A stretch of DNA of 64,000 bases, taken from Meconema thalassinum (lineage: Eukaryota > Arthropoda > Insecta > Orthoptera > Tettigoniidae). Made by a program: the position numbers and the translations under genes. Location: NCBI GenBank assembly GCA_946902985.2, contig OX336395.1, positions 290,837,065 through 290,901,064 on the forward strand. The letters run 5' to 3'. The number at the start of each line of letters is the position of its first letter. Position 1 is the first letter of the stretch. The notes beneath the pieces were generated by a model. The model saw only the letters and a program-made list of their open reading frames with translations. It ran no database searches and was not told the origin of the DNA. Below are positions 33,031-46,014 of the stretch, one piece after another.

Positions 33031-35025
33031 ACACGATAGCAAGGCCGCTGCATCATATAGGATTGTACACACGCTTAAAGCAGGGGGCCATGGCGCGCCA
33101 AAAGCTCGGCCAAGGTGACCGCAGCTACGGTTAACAAAGCCGCCGCTTGGCGCTCTTATTTTATATGAAAGACCCTGTAGAGTATGGACACATCAGGCCT
33201 TTACCATGTAATTTTTTCGTCATGGTTTTGAAACGGCCGTCACCAGAAGCACGCACGCACGCACGCATGAGAGCTACGGTTCACCATGGATCCGCGAGAG
33301 AGCAGTCTACCCATATTCATTATTGAGTGAGGCCTGTCCATTTTGTCTGAAGAAAACATTGCTTGTAATTATTAAAAACAACTCAGAAATATAATTTTGC
33401 AATTTAACCAATAGCAGAAATTTGGGAAACCAACATCTGTGCGGTAATATTTTGTGCAGTTCTAATCACACCGGACATACCAGCATTCTGGTTTCCTCGG
33501 ACATAGGAGCCGTAGATACAAATATCAAACGTTACACCGAATGATTATGGTTTTAATACCCACGAAATATCAGTCCATCAAACACCTATCCATTAATTCA
33601 CAAACAAAACCACATTTCCTCCACACTTTTTTAATATATCGTGTTATTTTAACCATTTAAAACATATCATAACCTTTCATTGTTACGATGCAATCACAAT
33701 GCCACACCACAAGACTGAAGGAATGTGGTGTTAAACATTAAATTACACACTTCTTAGAATTAAAACTGAGTAATATTAACACTTCCTAATTTCTTGTTAT
33801 TTATTTTCTTAAAATACGGTATCTGATTATAAAGAGAGCTATTGTGTTGAAATAGTTAAATAAATAACATAAACAGCTCGATGCTGAATGTATATTTTAT
33901 CATGTGTTTGTCCTTAAGTGCTGCTACCAAGCGGCTTACAGGTGAATTGGTGCTGCCCCTTATCAATTGGTTTTTTTTTTTTGAAAATCCATTCTTCCGG
34001 TTTTGCCAAAGTGTCCATACTGTAATGATATCTATACTGTGCCCGGACTCTTGTTTTGTTTTGTCTAGCCAGTTTCGTGTCGCTAGTGTACCTATCTTAA
34101 TACAATGTTCTTCACCTTGCGACAAAATGCTTCCTGTGTGCGGGAGCTCTTATAATTTCGAAGCTTTAAATCTGTTAATAGCGTCCTCTTTCTCAGGCTA
34201 ATTATTTGTCAGCTTTGCCTGGGCAAAGTTCTAGTCTATGTAAATATGTGTAATTCCATTGTACTCGTAGGTGTAACGGCAGAATGATGACAATTAGTGT
34301 TGCCATGGTTACGGTGGGACATACATTTATGTTGATGTGCAACATCTTTCCACTCGGTTGCTGGATATTTTTGTGGGAATGATTTTAAAAAATGGGACGG
34401 AAGTGAATCGGAACGATCGAGGTGGCTCGAACGGAAGTGTGCTCGCTGGCAGTGGTGGATCGAACGGAAATGTAAGACGCACTGCAAACTCGATCGATCG
34501 ATCCAGCTGGCAGTGGTAAGAGAAACAATGAGCGCGTGGTGTCTGAAATTGATACCATGACGTACTCTCGGCCATGTGGAACGTATGTACGACATACTGA
34601 ACGGTAAACGCTCATGTGAACTCTGGTGTCAAGTGATTGAAACAAAGCACATGGTACATGTTCGAAGTCTTCGTATCAGTATTTAAATGGTAAAATGCCT
34701 TAATATCAAACATTGTAAGCAGTCGGCATTGCCGGTGTTATGTTTCTGCACAATGGCTATTCAAATATTAACCCACATAACGGTAATGCAGTCATCAATA
34801 TTATATAATGTAATCGTTGTGGTTATACGAGAATTGAGCAAGCCTTAATGAACTATTGCTGAATACATTCTCTTTACTCACAAGAGGGCCTTTTCATAAG
34901 GCATTTTGAACTCAATTTCACGCAGGAACATTATCGAAACAAGCAAAATATAAATGAAACTTAATTCCATAATGCAGTGTTATTGGAACTTGGAAATGAG
35001 TCACCATCGTGTGCACAATATTTGC
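33031..35025. other. Unassigned intergenic sequence
   Basis: No gene is recognised. An (acgc)n-like run (33252-33268) and short overlapping frames near 33881-34645 carry no family signature. Confidence 0.4.
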
Positions 35026-35112
35026 GTAGTCGAAATAGCCGTGGGGTTAGTGCCTATGACTGTGAATCTAGAGATCTTGGGTTCGAATCCCGGACGAGGT
35101 AGATATTTTTGC
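35026..35112 (+). repeat. tRNA-like SINE head (family J)
   Basis: A box-like agccgtggggttagtgcc and a perfect B box (gggttcgaatcccgg) are spaced as in a tRNA. The 5' and 3' ends do not pair well, so a SINE head is more likely than a tRNA gene. Confidence 0.55.
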
Positions 35113-36104
35113 TACCAGACTATCATTTTAAACGATATTTATCATATCAACATGACTCATTTTAACAGAATCCATATGAAATTACGTGTTGGTCTGTGAA
35201 TCAAGAGGGCCTGTTTATAAGGAATTTTAGGTTATGAGCGGTGTCGCGTCTATTAATCTAGTTGATCCATATCGTATTCTGTATTTAGGCTAGTGCTGGT
35301 GGAAACTAAATCATCTAATAAAATGAGTTCCGTATTATAAACTACAATATCTGTAAAACACTCCCTTTTACAATAGATTAATATTTGTGCCAATAATGGT
35401 ATAAAATACCTGTGTATCAACAATTTCACGTGAGGTTTCTTCTATGTCAGATGTTACACATCATATGAGACTACTGTAAGGCTGGTTTTTTTTCAGAGGG
35501 CGGTGACAGTGCAACGAGTAATTAAAATCTGACAAAACATTTCGTAGTTTCTCGCTACACAGAGAAACATCAAATGATGTGTTATTTCAAGTCTTCAGAA
35601 GGAAATATTTTATCAATGTTACGCTCGGGAATGAGAACATCTACGCTAATATTAATTGAATGTTCGTATTTTCCTTGTTATTTCTCTTCCATATTGTTAG
35701 GGGACCATTTATTTTTTCCAAATGAATATATTGAGGCAACATTTCATGTAATATTCATAATAATGGCCCATTTTGAGGGCCTTCTTGCCTTGGTAACCAT
35801 ACACACCTACATCACTCGCGCGCTTAAAATATCACTTTCGAAGAAATTTGAATTTAGTAACTTTTTGGGGATTTTTGTTCACACTCAATTTTTATGTTGG
35901 TAGCATTGATGTTTTAAATTGTAAAATGAGACTCGGGGACGCTAGAAGAAAAAATCTACACTTTGATAAGACTTTTAGCATCTTTAGGAATTTCTAGCCC
36001 ATCACAACGAGTTGGTGCCATCTCGCGACCGATAGACGTACTAACTTTCAATAATAAGTAAGATGTTCTTCTAGCAACATAGAGATGTCTCTACTTAACT
36101 GTGG
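35113..36104. other. Unassigned intergenic sequence
   Basis: A 109-codon frame at 35574-35903 is hydrophobic in parts but has no recognisable family signature. I do not call it a gene. Confidence 0.4.
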
Positions 36105-36235
36105 TGACGTGGTGGCGCAGCGGTCAAGCTGTCGGCCTCTCACCAAGGCGGGGCCGGGTTCGATTCCTGGTGAATGCATGTGAGATTTTCCAAGTGAAAT
36201 GTCATGTCCCGTGGTTCATGATCGCTATTAACGGC
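36105..36235 (+). repeat. SINE family G (tRNA-derived)
   Basis: The head ggtggcgcagcggtcaagc and B box gggttcgattcctgg are followed by the aatgcatgtgagattttcc body, as in the inverted copy at 3435-3622. Confidence 0.75.
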
Positions 36236-36263
36236 CACCTTTTTTCTCTTAACTAGAATGCAA

Positions 36264-36476
36264 GCCGCCCCCGTGGTGTTGGGGTAACGCGCCTGCCTCT
36301 CACCTGGAGGGCCCGAGTTCGATTCCCGGCTCCGTCAGGTATTTTAGAAACTGACATGAGGGACCGTATGCGCCGATCACTCGTCACCCCAATATCTGCA
36401 GGCCAAATGGCTGGGCAGCGGTCGCTTGGTAGGCCTAGGCCCATCACGGACTGTAGTGCCAGGGGTTATTTATTTA
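36264..36476 (+). repeat. SINE family H with perfect TSD
   Basis: The tRNA-like head (gcccccgtggtgttggggta, B box gagttcgattcccggc) and a 150-base body end near ggggttatttattta. The perfect 14-base TSD taactagaatgcaa is at 36250-36263 and 36477-36490, so both ends are exact. Confidence 0.93.
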
Positions 36477-36601
36477 TAACTAGAATGCAAAGAACACGTG
36501 TTGCCTTGGTTTAAAAAAACGTGCACAGTGCCTTTAACATGTGAGTTTGGGCGACTTCGTCCAATCCTTTTAAAGGGGAGTGGGCTCGCTCATCATATAT
36601 A

Positions 36602-37433
36602 AGGTGCGTTCAAAAAGTAACGAGCCGGAGGCTGGAATGCGCAAACCGGTGACATCGGCTAATCGTGGTGTGTGTAACGAGGTGATTCCGACCAGAGCGT
36701 GGAAGGTCACACCCCGTCGCTAGAGGGCACGCGTGTGCACGTCACGTGACTATACAAAGCGAGCAGCAGCATGCATCAATCGTCCAACTAAGACCAAGAC
36801 AGTAGGCCATTCGACATGCTTCCTGGTTTGGTTAAAGACTGGGGGGGGCACCCATTGGCCACACACTTTCTGCAAGTGCAGTCGTTCCTTCATGATGGTG
36901 TGCACACTTCCGACGCTCAATCCGACCACGGCGGCTATGGCGTTCACTGTCACTCGGCGGTCCTGGGTAATGAGTGCATCAACCAGCTGCACGTTGACAT
37001 CGGCAATGCAGGGGGGTGCCCCAGACCGGGCATCATTGGCTTACGACACCCGTCCTTCCCTAAAGCGCTTGTGCCACGCCTTGACCCTTGCAAGGGACAT
37101 GCAGTGTTCGCCGTACACTTGTGACATTCGGCGATGGATGTCCGTTCCCCCTACTCCTTTCGCTGTCAGAAACCGAACACCACCTCTTTGCTCTTCGTTT
37201 GAAGCCTCCATGTCACTGTTTGCAATGCGACTAGCAGCGTTGGACGATTGATTGATGGATGCATGCTGCTGCTCGCTTTGTATCGTCACGTGACGTGCAC
37301 GCATGCCCTCTAGCGACGGGCTGTGACCTTCCACGCTCTGGTCGGAACCACACCTCGTTACACACGTCACGATTAGCAGATGTCGCCGGATTGCGCATTG
37401 CAGCCTCCGGCTCGTTACTTTGTGAACGCACCT
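36602..37433 (-). mobile_element. Internally deleted mariner-like element with ~190-base TIRs
   Basis: The inverted arms are about 190 bases each (36602-36789 and 37240-37433). They start with aggtgcgttc and share agtaacgagccggaggctg and ccgtcgctagagggca. TA dinucleotides flank both ends (36600-36601 and 37434-37435). The centre encodes only the N-terminal half of a transposase, so this is a non-autonomous deletion derivative. Confidence 0.92.
36750..37210 (-). pseudogene. Mariner-like transposase, DNA-binding half only
   Basis: Two minus-strand frames together encode EEQRGGVRFLTAKGVGG, an HRRMSQVYGEHC helix and a KAWHKRFREGR turn (first helix-turn-helix). The second continues with VNAIAAVVGLSVGSVHTIM (second helix-turn-helix) and QWVPPPVF. 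After this the reading enters the TIR, and the entire catalytic domain is absent. Confidence 0.87.
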
Positions 37434-39073
37434 TATATATAAAACGCTGAGTAAGTTTCACAAAACTCCCAAGCTCTTAAACTAGAGGAGTTAGAATGTA
37501 TGGTTTGTGTCAAATTCTTCCAAATCTTCTCAATAGTACAGGAAAAATTCCATTTTTTGAGAAGTGATCGGAAATTATTTGTTTATAATAGTGCGTTTAA
37601 ATAAACAAACAAGTCGATAGCCCATGACAGAACTGTGTCGCGTCCAGCCCGCATAGCACTAGAGACGGGCGGGTGTTTGCAACACATGCGAGATTTCTAA
37701 TCCCTCCCTATATTATTCTGCTAAGGTCCCATACCAGTTTTGTACCGAAATTAATATCCCATTAACACCAACCTACACATATGGGGTAACTACAGGTTCA
37801 GCATAACCCAATGCGTAAGCGAAACGCACTCACTTACTCTTTAAATGCCTCTCAATTAAATAAATACCTTAAGACATGTATATTTACAATGAAATAATGA
37901 AAGATTGCAACACGGTAACCATGGTAACAGAATCTCACAGGTCTGTAAGACGCAATGCAATTCCAATTATTACATTACTGTAAAAGTTTCCAGACGGTTA
38001 TAAGGTTATCACGGAACCAAATTAAGCTTCAAAATTCATCAATACATACAGTATAATGCGCTTAAGGGGGTCAAGGGGACTCAAGATTTTTTTCACGCAA
38101 TTTTCACGTGTGAGTTTGGTACGAAAGGTCTTTTCCACCCGACTATAAAGGGTCTCCGAAAACCACTTTTAAAGGCCCTTGAATTGAGTGTCTGTGATAT
38201 TCCCAGAAACCTAACTTCGTTCTGATATACCTATGAAGGAATGACAAACCCCTAACCACTGCACCAGTAGCTGAATTGATAAAGTCTGATTATTCATACC
38301 AAGGATAAATCAGTCTTAGCATTCATGATTGAGATTTTGCTAAGTGTACTCTTTACAACTAGAATATTCGCGGGTCTTATTTTAATGATTGATCAGATTA
38401 AGAATTCGCATTTCACTTCAATCCACATAGATGCTCTCAAGTTGAATGCTTCGTGCGAAGAATTTGTATGCTCATTCATTGAGTAATATCAAACGGATAA
38501 GTTCTTTTTAAAATATTAATTATCTAAATTTCAATATGTTTCAACAAGACACGTTCGCTCGTCTAGAGATGGAAACAGAAATCAGTTAAAAGTTCACAGA
38601 AGATGAGAAGGAACAGCTGATATAGAGATTACATGTGTTTTTGAAAGTTTGAATTAAGCATTCAAAACGTGCGGTAGTGTTATTGCCTCCAGGCCCATCA
38701 CTTTGATAGCGCGTGACGCAGTTTCCCGTAGAGTGAACCCGGAACCAATCTAATGGGTGATGTTCATATCTCCTGCCGGGACGTTGAGCAGCCAGCTCTG
38801 TGATGATTATGATGGTTGCTTTATGCGGCGAAACTTCAAGGTCATCTGTTCCTTGTAACACACTGGTCGCTAAGTGAATAGGAGAACAAAACAATTCTAC
38901 CACGCTAACTACGGTACTGAAGGTAGGAAAGACCTGCCTATCTCGCCCATGTTAAACCTTCAAATGTATGGTACACTTTACTCAAAATCTGTTTGGGTTA
39001 GCCAATTCAGACTTTCAGGGATTACTGTTCGGATCATTATCTGCAATAATAGGAAGGATTATTGACAAAAACT
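37434..39073. other. Unassigned intergenic sequence
   Basis: I see no recognisable gene or repeat. Confidence 0.4.
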
Positions 39074-39406
39074 GAGCCTCCGTGGCTGAGGCGGCAGCAC
39101 GCCAGCCTCTCACCCCTGGGTCCGTGGTTCAAACCCCGGTCACTCCATGTGAGATCTGTGCTGGACAAAACGGAGGCAGACAGGTTTTTCTCCGGGTACT
39201 CCGGTTTTCCCTGTCAAAATTTCATTCCAGCAACACTCTCCACTATCATTTCATTTCATCTGTCATTCATTTAATCATTGCCCCGGAGGAGTGAGTCAGG
39301 TCTCGGCAGCCGGCACAGTTCATATCCTCGCCGCTAGATGGGGGCTTCATTCATTCCATTCCTGACCCGGTCGGAGACTGGAAGCAGGCTGTGGATTTTC
39401 ATTTTC
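39074..39406 (+). repeat. SINE family C with perfect TSD
   Basis: This is a full copy from gagcctccgtggctgaggcg to aggctgtggattttcattttc. The 13-base TSD attgacaaaaact is present at 39061-39073 and 39407-39419. Confidence 0.95.
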
Positions 39407-40384
39407 ATTGACAAAAACTAAATACTTTTGCCAATATGCATTTTTGTTTAAGGTACTAAATTTTAATCCAAAATTATGTCGAAAAATATTTATATTTCAG
39501 TTTGTATGTTAATTAAAGTGATATCCCTTCTTATTACTGTTCATTAGGATGATGTTGATACATTAAAAAAATTATGGACCTATCTTGATTAGGTGTTCTT
39601 ACAAATAGTACCGAATAGTACCAAAGTAGTGAAAAATGTTAAACTGAGAAAAATGAGGTTGAAGTTTTTCATTACATTTTGTTACCTCTGACTATTCTTA
39701 GAACATTCCTGCCCCACAATTTGCATCATTTCGTCCATCACTGGTTATTTTGCATCTGCTACTTCCTTAAGCTTTTAAATAAAAAATAAATAAATGCGTA
39801 TTTCAACTTGTCTGTTTGCAAATAAGTGGACTTGTTTCCCTCTTCAAATCAACGATTCAATTAATAATTGGGGCAGACCACCTCGCTGTTCCGCCCCTTA
39901 AACAACATTTCCTCAATAGGTCAGTGAAAAATCAGTGACGACGATGTTCAGTAACGGCTATTAACTTAAACAATGCAGGAAGTTGTCATTGTTACCAACA
40001 CAAAGTCTGCGCTCAACAGAGCAGACAGGAAGTGAGATAAGAAATCTATCTATAATAGTTCAGAAGTTATACGCATAAACATAAATCTATGTAATAGTGG
40101 GCGTTGTCATTCATGGTACAGTATAGTCATTTATATCTTATAAAATTACCATTTTTCATATTTTTTCTACTTTTTTGACAAATTCCTGTTCTCTATATTG
40201 TATATAACTAAAAACACCCAAAAAATATTTTTTCAATTTTTTCGCCCCTAGACGGATCTTTCTTACCTGAAAATGTGTCAGCATTTATCTTCATAAGAAA
40301 AAATAGTTAAAATACTGACATTGCTACCAACATTACAATTAATGAATTCTTAAAACAAAATATTAAGCAAAAGGTACATTTATG
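39407..40384. other. Unassigned; small LINE scrap
   Basis: Bases about 39728-39777 match, on the minus strand, a short piece of the LINE at 5217-6600 (the cgtccatcactggtta block). The rest is unrecognised. Confidence 0.5.
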
Positions 40385-40757
40385 ACCGTAATTTGAATCT
40401 ACCGTACATTTTGTAAGCATTTTCAATTTCAATTGCATTTTGTGAGTATTTTGAATTTCAATTGCATTTTGTATGTATTTCGACTCTACATTGCATTTAA
40501 TACGTATTTTGAACCTAGCCTACATTTTGTGCGTATTTTTCAATCTATTCCTTTTGTGAATCTTTTCGTTCTAAATTCCCATTTGTAAGAACCTTCTGTG
40601 AGTAGTTTCACTCTGAGTTCCTTTTTGTAAGTATTTTCCGTCTCGCTTAATTTTCGTTCTGGCTTCCATTTCATTGTCATTTTCGCTATCACCCAGATCA
40701 TTAGGGGCCGATAACCTAGATGTTAGGCCCCTTAAAACAACAACAATCATCATCAAT
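40385..40757 (+). repeat. Degenerate ~30-base tandem array ending in LINE-like terminus
   Basis: From 40400 to about 40660 the words cattttgt and gtattttgaat recur at intervals near 30-35 bases with much drift. The segment then ends with the terminal block gatgttaggccccttaaaac, also found at the ends of the repeats at 10400-11150 and 14480-15165. Confidence 0.65.
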
Positions 40758-40925
40758 TAATATTGAAGTTCAAGTTTTGAAACTAAATAAGTTTGCAGAT
40801 TGCATAGCTGCAATCCAACTTATTGTTTGAAAATTTTTCTTCGATTTCAGAAACACCATGACCCAATACACTCTCAGCTCTTTCAATTCTCTTCATAGAA
40901 AATGAATTGGCTGGCTTAGACTATA

Positions 40926-42011
40926 CAGAATGATCCTTGATGTTTACAACTTCAATAATGTGTACTTATTTATTGGAACCACTTCCACAGACTTGGTTTA
41001 TATGTCATTACATAGCAAAACACTTCCAAGACTTTTTTGACAAATCCATTACGGCTCGACGTGTGCACTATTTTGTCATCCTGGACACATCCTAACGGAA
41101 GTTTTATTTCCCGCCACGTATGAACCAGCATTTGCGGGGTAACAGAAGCGATGGCTGTTGTGATGCAGTGTCTTCAGTTCATCAAGGTTTGCAGATAGGG
41201 GAGGAATGTACACCGTATCTTTCACAAAGCTCCACAGAAAGAAGTCCAGTGGTGTGTAATCTGGAGACCGTGGCGGCCAGGTAATTGGTCCACCACGACC
41301 TATCCACTTACTGGGAAATGTTGATCCAAGGAATTCCCTGACATCTGACAGGTAGTGCGGCAGGGCACCATCTTGTTGCCAGCACATGGGCCCATCATGG
41401 TCATCTTCATCAAACTGTGGAATAAAGAAGTTATGTAGCATAACCAGATAAATGATGCCGGTGATGGCTCTCTCAGCAAAGAAGAAAGGTCCGTACACTT
41501 TTTTTTTCTCTCGAAACAGTGCAAAACACGTTCTGAGGAAGACCAGTTTCGAGTGACCGACGCCGTGTTGATTTTTCCGGACTGCAGACGAACCTCTCCC
41601 TAACTGATTCCACCACATCGGCTGTCACAGGTGCGCGGCCTGAAGCCTTTGTGTGCCGCACAGAACAACCTGTTTCGATAAATGTCTGGTACCATGTAAA
41701 CACTGTTGGTCTGCTGGGTGGGTCTTTACCAAATTCTGTGCCAAACCTCCGCTATTCACTCGTTGCTGACTTGGTTTCTTCAAATCAGAACACGCACTTC
41801 GCTCTTTCCGCTTTAGTGAAAGACGTCATTTCCGACAAGTGACAGGCGTCGCGCGTGGCGCACAACTGTGAAACTACAAACTACGCGAGTCAAAGCGAGT
41901 CAAAACTTGAAGTGTTTTGCAATATGACATAAATAAACCAAGTCTGTGGAAGTGGTTCCAATAAATAATTACACATTATTGAAGTAGTAAACTACATCAA
42001 GAATCACCCTG
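40926..42011 (-). mobile_element. Mariner/IS630-like transposon with ~110-base TIRs
   Basis: This 1086-base element starts cagaatgatccttgatg and ends, on the complement, cagggtgattcttgatg. The arms share cttcaataatgtgta, ttattggaaccacttccaca and gacttggtttat. TA flanks both ends (40924-40925 and 42012-42013). One broken transposase gene lies on the minus strand. Confidence 0.92.
41076..41835 (-). pseudogene. IS630/mariner-like transposase, frameshifted
   Basis: The N-terminal region (about 41835-41473) encodes AKCVF-like and FTWYQTFIETGCSVRHTKAS, a winged-helix-like DNA-binding part. The C-terminal frame (41076-41618) carries CWQQDGALPHY (second catalytic Asp) and WIGRGGPITWPPRSPDYTPL followed by DFFLW (third acidic residue), then KDTVYIPPL. 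An expected region between them, including the first catalytic Asp, is disrupted by a frameshift near 41500. The product is inactive. Confidence 0.88.
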
Positions 42012-42189
42012 TACAGGTTTAAGGGGGGTCATACACTGCGTGTGAGAGTTTTAGCAAGCAGTTAACAATTAAATCATAGCTTCACTAATATGTAACATAG
42101 AATTATGAAAACTTGGTTATAGTCAATACATAGGGCGTTTATTTAATATATAAAGGCGAACAGTGTATAAAGAATTGCGTGATTTATTG

Positions 42190-42515
42190 GTAGGACATTG
42201 GAACGTCATGAATCGCAATAAACACGAGATATCAGTCTCAATGATTTTTTTTCCTGTAAAGAAAACACATGAATACGGAGGATGAACCTTATCATGAAAT
42301 TATATTGAAAAATAATTAAGATATAGCCTACTTGGAAATTTTACCCCAAAACAAAACTATTTTGAAAGACAAATTATATATTAAAAAAAGACATACTATT
42401 GACAATATAACATTAATGGTGGTTCATCCTCGGTATTCATGTGTTTTCTTTATAACAAAAGATCATACCATTCAGACTGGTATTTCTTGTTAAATTGTGA
42501 TTCATGACATTTCAA
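42190..42515. mobile_element. Small inverted-repeat (MITE-like) element
   Basis: Inverted arms of about 95 bases sharing acgtcatgaatc (variant) and gaaaacacatgaatac through gaggatgaacc lie at about 42200-42290 and 42421-42515. There is no coding frame. The class is unknown. Confidence 0.7.
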
Positions 42516-43965
42516 AAATCACAAATATTGGCCTATCAATAAATGACGCAATACATTACTCTGTATTTCAAAAGAAAGAACCTGGCATATTTGGCGGGAA
42601 CGCTAGTAAAATGGCCGCCGCAGGCTCCTATTGGCTGGATTTTGTCAATTACCACGACACGTTGCCAGCGCGTTGCTCACGATTGTCGCTTCAGCTCTGG
42701 AGACGATGATGATAATAGGGACAGTGACGGGATGGAAGGAGTCGAACCCTTGCCAAGTGACAGGATTATTGGTGTCAGTTCGTGGCAGTCGATACTAACT
42801 TACGAGTACAGCACAAGTTAGGCTACTTCTTCCTGTCATACCGTAGTGTTCAAATTACCGTCGTGTCTTTCAATAGCCTACAAATCGACAATGTGAAAAC
42901 ACGGCAATAAAGACGCTTCAGAGCGGCTTGTTTTTGTGCTGGGCTAAATACTTCTTTACCTTAACATTACGTTTGTGGAATGACAAAAGCTCTTTGGTAT
43001 TGACCGTACTGAGTCGTGATACAATGAGTGAGTGAGCTTGCTGTTATCATGTTGTTTCTGTGTTCAACTGCTGTAAACTGTGAATGACCTCCACACAGAA
43101 TGTTGTTTCATCTTGAAGGATCATTGCATGGTTATTTGGATAAATGTCACTGAGATTTTTCTCCACGATGTAGGGCCTACTTCAAAGCCGTTGAAATTCC
43201 ACTTTTATAATTTTTTCTTCCTTCTACCTCCATCACTACATGTGGGAAAATTTTTAATTCTAAAAAAAAAAACTATTCCTTCTGTGTCATATTGGTCTCC
43301 CACGAAAAGAGCAACTTCAAGATCTTTGCTGTCTAGATGTTACCGTGCCTCCCTGGTGAAAGAGTTATTACATACGTGGGATAGCGTAACAACTGTGTTT
43401 TACGATGCTCTAAATAGCCGTAAATTCACACATGTGCATGTAATAACACTTTCACAATTTTTTCATTATTACATCCACAATCCTCCTGATTTAGTTATTT
43501 CATTGTTAATGTGAAGCGAACGTGGTAACATCTATCCTTACCACATTGACTGGCCTGGCAAGTGCTTTGGGAAACAAAGCTTAAAAGTGAGTTCCTTAGA
43601 TGCGGTGAACCACGTGCACAGAACTGGTTCTCCAGGGGCGGGCCAGCTCGAGGTCGTTCCTCCAAGTCAAGGCCGAAGGGAAATGGTGCCCTACTTCCTA
43701 TTTAACCACTAAATATAAAATGTACAAGATTGAGATTTTTACGATCTCGGTTGATTAATATGGGGCTCAGATGAATCATCTGGAAAATGGCTGACGGTGA
43801 TAGGAAACCTATTGTTAATTACCAATCATAGATTTATGTTTGAAAAATAGCAGAATGTTTTGTCATTTTTCGATAATTTTTCGATTGTTTTTTTAAATAT
43901 TTTTTTAAAAGCATTGTTAGATGTATCATTTTTTTTTCTGCATTTGAGGAGCGTTTTCACCACCG
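42516..43965. other. Unassigned intergenic sequence
   Basis: A 144-codon frame at 43080-43514 shows no recognisable domain. No gene is called. Confidence 0.4.
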
Positions 43966-44230
43966 GGTGGTGTAGTGACTGGCGTTCTTGGCTGTCACCC
44001 CAGAGGTCCGGGCTCGCCAAGAAATTTACATTCTGGTCTGAGGCCTCGTGAGGCAAACCTGGAAAACAGGTGGGGTTAGATTTCCATCTGAGCCATCAAT
44101 GAAGATAGTTTTCCGTAGTTTCCGCACTTCTACTCCAAGCAAATTCCGGAATGGTAGCGAAATTAAGGCCACGCCATACTCTGGATTACAATAATACACA
44201 CAGTAAGTCATCACAATAACACAGGTTATG
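43966..44230 (+). repeat. SINE family B copy
   Basis: The head accgggtggtgtagtgact is followed by the aaatttacattctggtctga block, the actactcc-type body and a tail (taagtcatcacaataacac) shared with family A. Confidence 0.75.
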
Positions 44231-45332
44231 TAATTTCAGTCGGTCAACTCTGTGCCCAATGATTGGGTGAGATGCAATAAGTAAACACTCTTAAAGATAT
44301 TCCACATAACTGTACCCTCAGGAGCGTTTGTTTACTTACTTATTTGTTCATTTCATTTGTTTGCTAATTTCATTTGTTATTTTGTTTGTTCATTTATCTT
44401 GTTTGTTCATTCGTTTCGTTGGTTTCATTATTAAATTTAAAATTATTTATTTAAATTATTTTTCAACTTATTTTGCATTGTGTCGAGTGATTTGGGTAAA
44501 TTTATGTTGACCCGTCTGAAGAGCTACAACTAACAGTTTATATAGGCAACACTTCAAGACTTTACATTACAGATTATCTGACACACACACAGTGTATTGT
44601 TTCTAAAGCTGGAAAGTGGGATCGGAAGACCGTAAATACTCGCTTCTCTGGATATAATTGCGTGGTACACTCTTTTCTGGGAAGAGGAGTATAAACGTGT
44701 CTTTCCGACACACCTTCTGTACGAGCAGGTAGCTTAATTACAATTGGTCTCCAAATAACTACCATTGCTTGTCATTATACGAGAGTTTCCACAAGTAACG
44801 TGTGAAACAAAGCTCACAGCTTTCTAATGACTTCACAGATACCAATTCCAAACTGGGTTTTAATGCCAAGTGAATGAACGCTCCTCAATATAAACACAAT
44901 CACACTATGCTAACTTGTAAAATACAATCACTGCTTGCGTTTTTGCTAATAACTGTGATACGTATTGGAACAGTTTTCCCGCACGTGCGACCTTGAACCA
45001 CCTCGCTGTAGGGGGTAATCCGTGCTGATACCTATGCACGCACCATGTACTACTAGGATACAGCGACTACAACGAAACTACTGGCAACGTTTTGAAATAA
45101 AGGGACGGGACTCCCAAGTGGGGAAACCTGAACTGACTCCCCCGCCTTATTAACGTTATGATTATAAATGAATATCACAAGCATGTATTAAATTTATACA
45201 CTTTAGTCAATAAATAGTTTTGAAAATTGTGGCTCTCTTCAGTAACTGTCTCATAAAATTAATTAAAACTAATTGAATTACGAGCAAAGTTGATTAATAT
45301 TTATCTTGGGGTTTCCCTTTCCTTGATAATAA
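44231..45332. other. Unassigned intergenic sequence
   Basis: T-rich and simple-sequence stretches occur (for example 44328-44470). No gene is seen. Confidence 0.4.
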
Positions 45333-45834
45333 TCTATACCAATACAGTGTATAAAACTGAGATGGTGTGTGTCTGTGTATTACTCAATCACGCAAGAACC
45401 ACTGGTCCGATTTACATGAAATATTACATGCAAGTAGCCGATTTACCTGGTTAACATATAGGCTACATTTGATTTTGATACTTTTTAAAGATGGCGACCA
45501 TTTTAGTGACGTCACTACACCCTTTGGTTTGAAACTTTCACATTTCCATTTCAAATAAAAAGAGAACGCTAAGAAATAGCGAACTTCTGATGGCATATAC
45601 GATGCTTAAAATTTGATTTTCTAACCAAAAGGTCCTGATGACTTTTCGTGTATCTCCAACGATTAGCAAGTAAAACCTAAATTTGTGCTATAAATCACGG
45701 TCAACGCCGATCGGTGTAGCTGGACAAAATGTTCCATCCTTACTCCGCGCATCACCTAGCCTATCCCCTGTTACTGTCACCTTAACTTTTAATTTATTTA
45801 TGACCCGTAGTGAAGCACGGGTACTTAAAGCTAG
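45333..45834 (+). mobile_element. Non-autonomous Helitron-like element
   Basis: The element begins TCTATACCAATACAG right after an A. It ends with a hairpin whose arms are acccgt and acgggt (acccgtagtgaagcacgggt), then acttaaag and CTAG. The base after CTAG is A and not the expected T, so the 3' junction is imperfect. It is 502 bases and has no Rep/helicase. Confidence 0.72.
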
Positions 45835-46014
45835 ATTTTCATAAAAAAGACAGTCAGTCTGAAAGACTAGACTTTGCATCATTTTAAATGCTACAAATGC
45901 TGAATAATGCTTTCAAACCAAGGGCAAAGCAAGATCAAGCGCGCGGGATGCCGTCACGCTCACCAGAGCGCGCGGGGACGTGCCCCTTCCATCCAGTCTA
46001 AAAATACTTATAGT

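Noticed and set aside
34236..34645. Overlapping 119- and 86-codon minus-strand frames
   Set aside because: Three frames are open at once over the same bases, with tandem gatc words; this looks like composition, not coding.
43080..43514. 144-codon plus-strand frame as a gene
   Set aside because: Low-complexity Phe/Leu composition and no family signature.
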